From positions 62,001-126,000 of the forward strand of contig CAMNDY010000001.1 in the NCBI GenBank assembly GCA_946535985.1: 64,000 nucleotides of DNA, given 5' to 3'. Below the pieces are notes generated by a model. The model did not search any database, was not told the DNA's origin, and saw only the letters and a list, made by a program, of their open reading frames with translations. Origin of the DNA: an uncultured Treponema sp. (GTDB lineage Bacteria > Spirochaetota > Spirochaetia > Treponematales > Treponemataceae). Positions 24,598-32,323 of the stretch are shown in pieces. Position 1 is the first letter of the stretch; each line of letters starts with the position of its first letter. Both the position numbers and the translations under genes were made by a program.

Positions 24598-26304
24598 ATG
24601 GTTGAAAGTGATACAAAAAGCTCTTTTGACAGACTGGTAGCGGGACTTAATGCCGAAGACCGTCTTGCAATGTTAAACAGAATCAATCAAATGGATACTC
24701 AACCCGTGCAATTATCTGCAGAAAGTGTAGATAAAGAGCAGAATATAAGTTTGCATAAGAAACTTCAGAACGAATCATTTATTTATAAATTTGTTTTGTG
24801 GCTGCGTGCACTCTTTGATAAAAAAACTGTGGAGCAATTATACAGTCAGGATCTTCTTGCAAACATTGCAAAAAAAATAAACAACCGTTTTCCTGGAACA
24901 ATCAATCATAAAATAAAATCTCTCGATTACATTTTTTATGAGCGCCTTCTAACAATAAAAGAAGCTGCTGATTTTTTTAAAGTTTATTTTACCTACGTAG
25001 AAGAAAATCCGGGGGACTTTTATGTATTCTTAAGTTCTTTTGTTGCCCCTGAACTTGCCGAAAAAATCAATGCCCAGGCAGATCCTTTTATTTTTCCTTT
25101 TTCAAAACCAATTACACCAGATTTACGAACGGACCTGGCTAAAAAACTTGATGATATCCTTTCGAATATGGATCGGGATACAAAAAGCAATATGTATTCG
25201 GCAGTATCTCAGACAAACTGGCTGTATAAGTTCAGCAGTCTTCAATACATTCATTTTATTTCACAATTTACAAATATATCAGGAGATTCCTTTACCTGTC
25301 CCTACAGTAATGCGTCATTGGATTACAATGAACTTGCAGCTGTTTTTTCATGTATTCAGCCAATTCAAAATGAAGTTCTTGAAGCCCTCTTTCTTTTTTC
25401 GCAGCGTAAGCATCTTACTACAAATGCCCAGGATAAAGATATTGAAAAGGCTGTAAAGGAATTTATGGTTAAGGCGCTTGCTTTCTTTGGTACAATTCAG
25501 TCTTTTTCGAATAATGTTCCTATTAAAAATCTTGGCCGTGTCCTTAATTCTGATTTTGACTGGCAGCCGCCGAATATGGAAGGGGCAGAGGCCTGGTTCC
25601 CAAGCTTCAGGGCTCAGTGGCGAAAAATTCAGGATATCCGCTGGAATGATTTTGCACGTGAACAGAAAAAGCAGATGCTGAGTGAAAACTTAAAAACCGA
25701 TTTTGATCTTGATGAATTTCCTGTAATGGAGTTCAGACCCTGGCTTAAACTGTGGAACCGTATTCCTTTTAATTATGAACTTACCGGCGGATTTTTGTCC
25801 TGGTTCTGTACCGAAAAATATGACAAAGTAATTCAGGATTTGAACGTAGTTGCAATGGAAGGTGTTTTTTACAAGAGCGAAAATCGTTCTGAATATTCTG
25901 AAGGTTTGAATAATTTTTCAAATGCAAATAATTTAATGCTGGATTTATTACGTAAGCTTTCTCCCGAAGGTGAATACGGAAGACTCTTTGATGATTTTGC
26001 GACAAACCGCGTTCATACTTTTCAGGTTCAAAGTCAAATTGAGTCTATGATGGAGCAGATTGAAAATACCACAAAAGAAGCAATTTCTCTCTTTGGCAAA
26101 GGGGCTCGTACAATTGAGCGTGTTTTCTACGGATTTTTTGAAGAGCAGAAAGATGGTATTCACGAGCCTTTACAGAATATCACAACAATCAGAGGTCGTG
26201 ATAACAGGCGCTTTGTTGATTCTCTTATGTCAATCAGACAATTACTTAAAAAGGTTCTTTCTTATATTGCAGAATTAGAGCCTATTGATTCTATAAGGAA
26301 CTAG
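24598..26304 (+). CDS. conserved spirochaetal hypothetical protein (DUF5312-like)
   Basis: A 568-residue protein, mostly helical, with no signal peptide or convincing transmembrane segment. The N-terminus SSFDRLVAGLNAEDRLAMLNRI and the segment FWPF-like LDYIFYERLLTIKEAADFF recall a Treponema-restricted family I remember as DUF5312, but I hold that loosely. The start lacks a clear ribosome binding site. It is convergent with the next gene, whose stop is 4 bases away. Role unknown. Confidence 0.65.
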   Translation: MVESDTKSSFDRLVAGLNAEDRLAMLNRINQMDTQPVQLSAESVDKEQNISLHKKLQNESFIYKFVLWLRALFDKKTVEQLYSQDLLANIAKKINNRFPGTINHKIKSLDYIFYERLLTIKEAADFFKVYFTYVEENPGDFYVFLSSFVAPELAEKINAQADPFIFPFSKPITPDLRTDLAKKLDDILSNMDRDTKSNMYSAVSQTNWLYKFSSLQYIHFISQFTNISGDSFTCPYSNASLDYNELAAVFSCIQPIQNEVLEALFLFSQRKHLTTNAQDKDIEKAVKEFMVKALAFFGTIQSFSNNVPIKNLGRVLNSDFDWQPPNMEGAEAWFPSFRAQWRKIQDIRWNDFAREQKKQMLSENLKTDFDLDEFPVMEFRPWLKLWNRIPFNYELTGGFLSWFCTEKYDKVIQDLNVVAMEGVFYKSENRSEYSEGLNNFSNANNLMLDLLRKLSPEGEYGRLFDDFATNRVHTFQVQSQIESMMEQIENTTKEAISLFGKGARTIERVFYGFFEEQKDGIHEPLQNITTIRGRDNRRFVDSLMSIRQLLKKVLSYIAELEPIDSIRN

Positions 26305-26307
26305 CTG

Positions 26308-28071
26308 TTAGAAAATATCCTTATAAGGATCCTTCAGGTATTCAATAAATGCGTCTCTTTCTATAGTCATTTCTTTTTGAGAAGGCAAGAAATCATATTT
26401 AAACGAAAGTTGATTTATTGATTTTACAGCATCACCGTCGTTCTGAATTATAAGATTAAAATATTCACTTTTAAAAACATCACTGTCAATTTCGATTTGC
26501 TGTTCAGAAGTTTCGATTTTTGTAATTACCCACTTTTTCTTTTTGAAGGTTAGGGTAAAGGTGTCTTTATTTTTTGTAACATAAATATCGTTGTTTGTGC
26601 CTTCTGTATGAAGGGTATAATATTCAACGCTGTGAACAGATTTGTCGCCTTTGTGTAAGCTTATGCCCCCTTCCTGGGTAAGGATTTCCGGATTGTCTTT
26701 GTTTTTCTTAAGGTCTATGTATTCATCAATCTGTTTGCCGTCTACCTTAATATTTGTAACTCCGTAAAGTCCAACCTTTGAAAGCATAGAAGGATTTGTG
26801 ACCATTACAAAAAACTTTGCAGGCTTTTGATAGCCGCCGTCTCCTCCGCCAGAAGACATGCGCTGCTTACTGATTACATATACGTTGCTGATGGCGTCGA
26901 TATATCTGTTTGCAGAACGGCCTTCGGTAAAGGATTGTAGCAGGGTGATGTCCATAGTATTCAGGCCTTTGAAAAATGTCTGGATTGTCTGAAGGGAAGT
27001 AAGGCCTTTTGTTGTGTAATCGTTAAGATAATTGTTATAAGAACTGCGTGCATAAAGAATGGCAAAAACTAATACAAACAGGGCTGTAATAAAGGCAGTG
27101 GTATTTCGTCTTAAAGTTCGCTTTGTATTTACTTTTGACGCCTGCAGTTTTTGATATGATTTTACTTTTTCTTCAAATGCTTCGTCTGAAAGTTTTGAAG
27201 AGATATTGTTTCTTGCATTTGCAAGAAGCTCAAGCGGAAAGTCTTTTGCGGGAAGCAAATCTTCGCTTTTTTTGCCTTTTGCTTTTTTGCCGGGGATATT
27301 TACAGAATTTGAGTTTAATTTAAGGCCCTTATTTACGGCAGCAGCAAGTTCTGTATTTATTCCATTTACGCTAAGCTCCAGGGGAAGGAATTTTTTATCA
27401 AGGATATCTGCGTTTCTTGTAACGTTGTTTGCAGCAGGGTAGGCATATCTTCCTGTAAGCATTTTGTAGGCTACACTTGAACGTAAAAAACAGATTGCAG
27501 GAAGTCCGTGAAGAGAGGGGTTTACCCAGCAATTGTGGATGTCGGCCTGTTCAAGTTCTGTAAGCCCTGCAATTGAATATTTAAATAAATCCTGAGGTAA
27601 GAAAAGTAACTGTAACTTCTGGTTCGATTTTTTTGAAGAATCGATTCCATCTATTAGAATACCGCCGCTGCCATTTAAGGGGAGATCAACTTCGTCCTTT
27701 GCAGCCTGAGTAAGAATTGTACATACTGCAAGGGAAGCAAGGTACATGTTGTCTTTGTCTTGGGTAGAAGCTTCCTGCCTTCCTGATTTTTCGTAAAGCT
27801 CTGCAAGAGTTTTTGCGTTTTTGGAAAGAGGATTTTTGCCACAGTAAAAAACAATTCTTTCATCATTGTCCGGAACTTCAAAGGATTTTATATCTGCAAA
27901 GCTCCAGTTTTCAAATGAAAAATGCAGTGGCTCCTTGTCGTTTGAATCACAGGTTGCAAGAATTCCGCTTTGAGTAACAATCGTATTAAAATTTGTTTTT
28001 CCAAATTTGTACTCATCAAGTCCGGAAGAAAGCCTGATTTCATTATCAGCAATAGACACTACATTTTTCAT
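26308..28071 (-). CDS. single-pass membrane protein downstream of hflKC
   Basis: A 587-residue protein with AGGAGC before its start. Residues 1-320 are probably cytoplasmic. One transmembrane helix lies near 325-345 (TAFITALFVLVFAILYA). The C-terminal 240 residues, with a glycine-rich stretch SSGGGDGGYQK and beta-rich sequence, face the periplasm. It follows hflK-hflC in the same orientation 37 bases away, with a degenerate dispersed repeat in the gap, so it is probably part of that operon and might interact with the HflKC-FtsH complex. Family unknown. Confidence 0.65.
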   Translation of the reverse strand: MKNVVSIADNEIRLSSGLDEYKFGKTNFNTIVTQSGILATCDSNDKEPLHFSFENWSFADIKSFEVPDNDERIVFYCGKNPLSKNAKTLAELYEKSGRQEASTQDKDNMYLASLAVCTILTQAAKDEVDLPLNGSGGILIDGIDSSKKSNQKLQLLFLPQDLFKYSIAGLTELEQADIHNCWVNPSLHGLPAICFLRSSVAYKMLTGRYAYPAANNVTRNADILDKKFLPLELSVNGINTELAAAVNKGLKLNSNSVNIPGKKAKGKKSEDLLPAKDFPLELLANARNNISSKLSDEAFEEKVKSYQKLQASKVNTKRTLRRNTTAFITALFVLVFAILYARSSYNNYLNDYTTKGLTSLQTIQTFFKGLNTMDITLLQSFTEGRSANRYIDAISNVYVISKQRMSSGGGDGGYQKPAKFFVMVTNPSMLSKVGLYGVTNIKVDGKQIDEYIDLKKNKDNPEILTQEGGISLHKGDKSVHSVEYYTLHTEGTNNDIYVTKNKDTFTLTFKKKKWVITKIETSEQQIEIDSDVFKSEYFNLIIQNDGDAVKSINQLSFKYDFLPSQKEMTIERDAFIEYLKDPYKDIF

Positions 28072-28083
28072 TTTAGCTCCTAA

Positions 28084-28106
28084 CCCTTAAACAAGCTCAG
28101 GGATCC
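28084..28106 (-). repeat. dispersed hairpin repeat, degenerate copy 5
   Basis: CCCTTAAACAAGCTCAGGG keeps the CCCT/AGGG stem and the AAGCTCA core but has AA for CG. It lies between hflC and the gene downstream. Confidence 0.7.
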
Positions 28107-28108
28107 TG

Positions 28109-29092
28109 CTATCGTTTTCCGTCGGCACTGTAAAGATAGTCAAAGTATTCCATCTTTGTGCTCAGTGTTGCAGGATAATCCTTTATGTTATTTTTGTAAG
28201 ATTCCATACTCTTCCAGAATGTGTAGAATTCCGGATCCTTGTTATAGGCTTCGGCATAAATGCGTGCTGCTTCGGCATCGGCATTACCTTTGATTTCCTC
28301 AGATTTACGGTAGGCTTCAGAAGCAATAGTACGCTTATCGCTTTCAAGACGTCCAAGCCATTCTGCTTTTTTACCTTCACCCAGAGAACGGTAAGCCTGT
28401 GCTACCTGGTTACGATCTTTAATCATAGAGTTGTAAACAGATTCATTAAGTTCATCAGAGTATTTTACCTGGCGAGGTACAATATCGATAAGCTCAATTC
28501 CAAAGCCTGAAATTTCTGCGCGTGCTTTTTCTGCCATCTGTTTACAAAGAATATTACGACCCTTTGTTACAACTTCGTTTGTTGTATCAGCATTTACAAG
28601 ATTGTTAATTTCAACTGTTTCGTCATCAGTCTGTTCTTCCTGTTTTGTTTCGTTGATTATGTTTGAAGAACGGACAATTTCGCTCATGCGGTTTTGTGTA
28701 ATTACAGTACGACATGAAGAGTCAATAATATCAGACAACTTGTTGTAAGAGTTTGCAAGAGTCTGGAAATTCTTATAGAAAGCTTCAGGATCTGTAATGC
28801 GCCAGCGTGAAGTAGTATCTACAATAATATACTGATTTTCCTTTGTAGGAATGCGCTGTTCGTCGCCATCCAGAGAAAGAATAAGCTTTGGATATTCAAT
28901 TACATGATCAAGGAATGGAACCTTAAAGTGAAGTCCTGCATCAGTGTGTGATGCAACTATTTTGCTAAAGCGGGTTACTACAACCTGAGTACCTTCATTT
29001 ACAATATAGAATGGTCCTGCTGCAAGGAAGAGAATCACAAGAATTACAATTGTTATAAGCCAGCCTATAAATTTTTTCATTGCTTTACTCAT
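28109..29092 (-). CDS. hflC: HflC-like SPFH-domain protein
   Basis: A 327-residue membrane-anchored SPFH protein. It has a transmembrane helix near 9-29, then IVNEGTQVVVTRFSKIV, AGLHFKVPFLDHVI, the coiled coil with QMAEKARAEISGFGIELIDI, and the alanine-rich SEEIKGNADAEAARIYAEAY typical of HflC. With HflK it forms the large periplasmic assembly that surrounds and modulates FtsH. It lies 13 bases downstream of hflK. An insertion near residue 155-170 (KQEEQTDDETVEINN) is longer than in E. coli. Confidence 0.92.
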   Translation of the reverse strand: MSKAMKKFIGWLITIVILVILFLAAGPFYIVNEGTQVVVTRFSKIVASHTDAGLHFKVPFLDHVIEYPKLILSLDGDEQRIPTKENQYIIVDTTSRWRITDPEAFYKNFQTLANSYNKLSDIIDSSCRTVITQNRMSEIVRSSNIINETKQEEQTDDETVEINNLVNADTTNEVVTKGRNILCKQMAEKARAEISGFGIELIDIVPRQVKYSDELNESVYNSMIKDRNQVAQAYRSLGEGKKAEWLGRLESDKRTIASEAYRKSEEIKGNADAEAARIYAEAYNKDPEFYTFWKSMESYKNNIKDYPATLSTKMEYFDYLYSADGKR

Positions 29093-29105
29093 TTTCTATT
29101 CCTCC

Positions 29106-30065
29106 TTAGTCCTTAAGATTTTTTACAGGAACAAGATTTTCAAGTTCGCTGTCGATGAGGGTAGGCTTTGTTTCGCTGCCAAAAATCTCATCCATTGTTT
29201 CAAGATAAATACGTTCTTTTGTTACTTTTGGAGAACGTCTATATTCGTCGTAAACTGCATTGAATCGGGCAACATCACCTTTTGCCATGTTTACACGTTC
29301 TGCAGCATAACCTTCGGCAACCTGAATCTGACGGTCAGCTTCACCCTGAGCCTTAGGAATCTCGGCATTGTAAGCTTCCTTACCTTCGTTTATAAAACGC
29401 TTCATGTCCTGGCTTGCCTTGTTTACGTCTTCAAAAGCAGCCTGAACTTCTGCAGGAGGAACAACGTTTTGTAACTGAACTGTAGTTACTTTAATACCAA
29501 GTCCAAGAGTTTTGTACTGTTCGTTCATCATTTCTTGAGCTTTGTCCTGGATTACAGAACGTTCAGAACTCATTACGGCAAGAATGGCACGGTCTCCAAC
29601 AAGAGTGTTGATTACAGAACGGGAAATATCGCGGATTGTCTGTTCTTTTTCGTAAACACAGAAAAGCCACTGATATGGATCTTCAACCTTGTACTGAATA
29701 ATCCATTCAACATCTACAATGTTCAGGTCGCCTGTAAGCATTTCTGATTCTTCGTAAATGTTGTTTTTATATTCATTATTACGGCCTGATTTTACAGTTT
29801 TAAATCCAAACTGTTCTGCACGAACCGTAGAAATATCTACGTTATAGTTTTTATCAATTCCAAAAGGAAGTTTTGCATGAAGACCTGGTCCAAGAGTTGT
29901 TGTATATTTACCAAACCTTGTGATTACTGCATTTTCAGTTTCGTCAACAATGTAAAAACTTGAAAATCCTGCTACAACTAAGAGTACAAGGATAATCAGC
30001 CCAATAAAGAAAGATGGTTTAATAAAACGGCGCTTTTTTGCCGGTTTAATGTTTTCATCTGCCAT
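29106..30065 (-). CDS. hflK: HflK-like SPFH-domain protein
   Basis: A 319-residue SPFH protein with a basic N-terminus, a transmembrane helix near 19-37, IVDETENAVITRFGKYTTTLGPG, VEWIIQYKVEDPYQWLF and the ARAILxxMSSERSVIQDKAQEM-type region. The segment TVQLQNVVPPAEVQAAF is a strong HflK marker. It is the first gene of hflK-hflC-(26308-28071) and would act as an FtsH modulator in the inner membrane. The protease-less FtsH-like gene at 7453 is unlinked. Confidence 0.92.
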   Translation of the reverse strand: MADENIKPAKKRRFIKPSFFIGLIILVLLVVAGFSSFYIVDETENAVITRFGKYTTTLGPGLHAKLPFGIDKNYNVDISTVRAEQFGFKTVKSGRNNEYKNNIYEESEMLTGDLNIVDVEWIIQYKVEDPYQWLFCVYEKEQTIRDISRSVINTLVGDRAILAVMSSERSVIQDKAQEMMNEQYKTLGLGIKVTTVQLQNVVPPAEVQAAFEDVNKASQDMKRFINEGKEAYNAEIPKAQGEADRQIQVAEGYAAERVNMAKGDVARFNAVYDEYRRSPKVTKERIYLETMDEIFGSETKPTLIDSELENLVPVKNLKD

Positions 30066-30161
30066 TTTTCATCTCCTAAGATATATAGTATACTTTAAAA
30101 GATAATGACAAAATTAAAAAAAAACAACAAAAAATGCTTATAATGGGTTATAATATTAAAT

Positions 30162-30878
30162 ATGGAAAAGAAAATTAACGAACGAAAATCATTGCTGCGT
30201 GAAGCAGAAAAAGTAGCTCCTAAGAAGCCTCGAAATCAGAATGAAGAACCGGATGAGTTTGAAGATGAAGAAGAGGTAGAATATAAACCTGTGAAAAGAG
30301 CTCGCAGAACATCTGCTTTTTCAGGTATCCTCACAAAAATCATCATTATTTTGATTTTGATAATTATTATTCTTGGCGCCGGCTACTATGTTTTTACAAA
30401 AAAAATGGAACCAAAAAAAGAAGTGAGTCTCCTTATTGTGCAAAATCAGCTTTCGTATTGCCAGGAGCTTGTTACTATTAAATATCGTTACAGTGATATT
30501 CTTTCTATTAAAAAATCCCTTGGTTTTTCAAAGAGTTATTCAATTATAAAATACTCGGGAATTATTCGTATAGGAATTCCTGATTTATCATTGTGCGATA
30601 TTGAAGTTACAAACGAGGGCAAGACTCTTAATATTAAGCTCCCGGATGTTGAGATTTTAGGAAACGATATTACTTCGCAGGAAGTGTTTGATGAATCACA
30701 CAGTCTTTTTGTTCCGGTTTCACTTGATGAAGCTTTTGCCGAAATTCAACGTGCTAAAGATAATACACTTGAAGAGCTTGTAGATGAAGGCATTATGAAA
30801 GAAGCCCGCGAGAACGCCAAGAAAGTAATTCAGCAGATAATGATGTCGGCAGGCTTTGAGGAAGTTATTGTTGTTTAG
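30162..30878 (+). CDS. DUF4230-domain membrane-anchored protein
   Basis: A 238-residue protein: an acidic/basic cytoplasmic N-terminus, a very hydrophobic transmembrane helix near 58-78 (IIIILILIIIILGAGYYVF), and a periplasmic DUF4230-like domain (LSYCQELVTIKYRYSDIL through LPDVEILGNDI) ending with an amphipathic helix. It is divergent from hflK across 96 bases. The function of DUF4230 is not known to me. Confidence 0.75.
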   Translation: MEKKINERKSLLREAEKVAPKKPRNQNEEPDEFEDEEEVEYKPVKRARRTSAFSGILTKIIIILILIIIILGAGYYVFTKKMEPKKEVSLLIVQNQLSYCQELVTIKYRYSDILSIKKSLGFSKSYSIIKYSGIIRIGIPDLSLCDIEVTNEGKTLNIKLPDVEILGNDITSQEVFDESHSLFVPVSLDEAFAEIQRAKDNTLEELVDEGIMKEARENAKKVIQQIMMSAGFEEVIVV

Positions 30879-30888
30879 AATTTAGTTT

Positions 30889-31620
30889 TTAATCCACCAC
30901 AATCACCGACGCACTGCGCCCGTCCAGAGTGTATGCTTTTTCGGGGTTAGTGTTGTCGAGGATTGGAGTGAGTCCGATATAGTAGTTGTAATAATATTTT
31001 CCTGTTGGGAGCGGCAGATAAAGCTCGTAAAAGCCCGGAGAAGTTTCTTCGAGTGTATAAATCCACGGGTCCCAGTTTGTAAAGGTTCCTGCAAGATGAA
31101 GATTTAAGCCTTCTTCGCCTTTGTAAATAAAGCGGACAGAATCATCCTTTGTTTTTTCTGTGTATTCGTAGATTTTTCCAAGATTATCAACTTTTGAAAA
31201 ATAAAGGTTGACATCATCATCATATTCTTTATTCGGATTAAGAGGATCTGTAGTCCAAAGTCCGTCCATAATCATTCTGTATTTGATTGTTTGAATTTTG
31301 TGTTTTCGTTCGTAGCAGTAGAACATGTGTACAGGAGTTTTGTTTCCGTCTGCATCATACTTCATGAGAATTTTAAAAGGATGGATTGTCTGATAATTTT
31401 CAAAATCAAAGGCAATGCCCACACTTCTGTGGTCTACCCCTGCAGTAAAGATGATATAGTCTTCTGTAATAATAGGCGCACATGGCTGGTCAATCTCATG
31501 AATCAATTTGTCTAGTTCATAAGGCTGGTAAATGATTTCCTTTTCTTTGGCGAAACCATTTTGAATTGCTGCCACGAAAAGCAGCCCCACCATCATTGCG
31601 AAAAATTTACACTTGTTCAT
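30889..31620 (-). CDS. exported CBM48/isoamylase early-set domain protein
   Basis: A 243-residue protein with signal peptide (cleavage near GFAKEK). The C-terminal 90 residues show the early-set pattern LHLAGTFTNWDPWIYTLEE, then GKYYYNYYIGLTPILDNTN, as in glycogen-binding modules. The N-terminal half is beta-rich and unassigned. It is exported, unlike the cytoplasmic CBM48 protein at 22881, so the two act in different compartments. It is convergent with the DUF4230 gene 11 bases away. Confidence 0.75.
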   Translation of the reverse strand: MNKCKFFAMMVGLLFVAAIQNGFAKEKEIIYQPYELDKLIHEIDQPCAPIITEDYIIFTAGVDHRSVGIAFDFENYQTIHPFKILMKYDADGNKTPVHMFYCYERKHKIQTIKYRMIMDGLWTTDPLNPNKEYDDDVNLYFSKVDNLGKIYEYTEKTKDDSVRFIYKGEEGLNLHLAGTFTNWDPWIYTLEETSPGFYELYLPLPTGKYYYNYYIGLTPILDNTNPEKAYTLDGRSASVIVVD

Positions 31621-31672
31621 ATTGTCTCTATCGGCAGAAATAAAAAAATGTTTATAAAAATGTGATCATGTG

Positions 31673-31869
31673 AAAAAAATAGCTCCGCGTATGCCTACTG
31701 GTGGAAAACAGATATACTCCTGCGTCGGTGAATCGACAAACTACTGCTAGGGCTGCATGGTAAACAATTTATCTCGCTTCGCTCGGCAGCCCTAGATGTA
31801 GTTTGCCGCTTCCCCTCCGCTCGCGTATATCTGTTTTCAATCTGTTTTAAAGGTGGAGCTATTTTTTTT
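31673..31869 (-). repeat. nested hairpin element E (type 2, minus orientation)
   Basis: Outer stem AATAGCTCC/GGAGCTATT with A- and T-runs, then perfect 14-bp stem GAAAACAGATATAC/GTATATCTGTTTTC, stem CAAACTAC/GTAGTTTG and stem CTAGGGCTGC/GCAGCCCTAG. Read on the minus strand the internal loop is GCGA opposite AGGA, and the terminal loop contains GAGCGAAGCGAG. It has the same plan as element F but is inverted. It occupies part of the 700-base gap between 31620 and 32324. Confidence 0.85.
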
Positions 31870-32040
31870 ATAGCCTGGTCCATTTAGGCATACCTTTTTA
31901 TTTTTTTCCACCAGAAGCGACTATTCTTATATGAACAAGTGTAAATTTTTCGCATACACACGAGAAAAAAAGAATCAAATATAAAAATAACTTTTGTATA
32001 TAAAACATCAGATTCATGTAACGCCAATTGATACAAGTAG

Positions 32041-32170
32041 AAAACCGCCAGCCGGAGCGGAGGCGGGCCGGGGAACTACATCTGAGCTTGACGAGCGAAG
32101 CGAGGGTAATCTTACCTTGCAAGCTCAGCAGTAGTTTCCCGGCACGACACCGCGGGAGGCTGGCGGTTTT
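32041..32170 (+). repeat. nested hairpin element F (type 2)
   Basis: Perfect 13-bp outer stem AAAACCGCCAGCC/GGCTGGCGGTTTT, internal loop GGA opposite GGGA, stem CCGGG-G-AACTAC/GTAGTT-T-CCCGG, the unpaired ATC, and a 9-bp stem CTGAGCTTG/CAAGCTCAG around a loop with GAGCGAAGCGAG. Between elements E and F (31870-32040) and from 32171 to 32323 the sequence is A/T-rich and holds only weak promoter-like hexamers (TATACT at 32281) before flcA. Confidence 0.85.
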
Positions 32171-32323
32171 CCTTTTGATCCAGCGTCCACTACAGAACCC
32201 TAAGTTTTAATATATTTCTATATATTGTATCTTTTTTCTAAAGTGCATCTAAAATTTCTCCGTACATATAAGAAGAGTAGTATACTTGTATTTTGGTGGA
32301 AATAAGGGGTAAAATAAAAAGGT

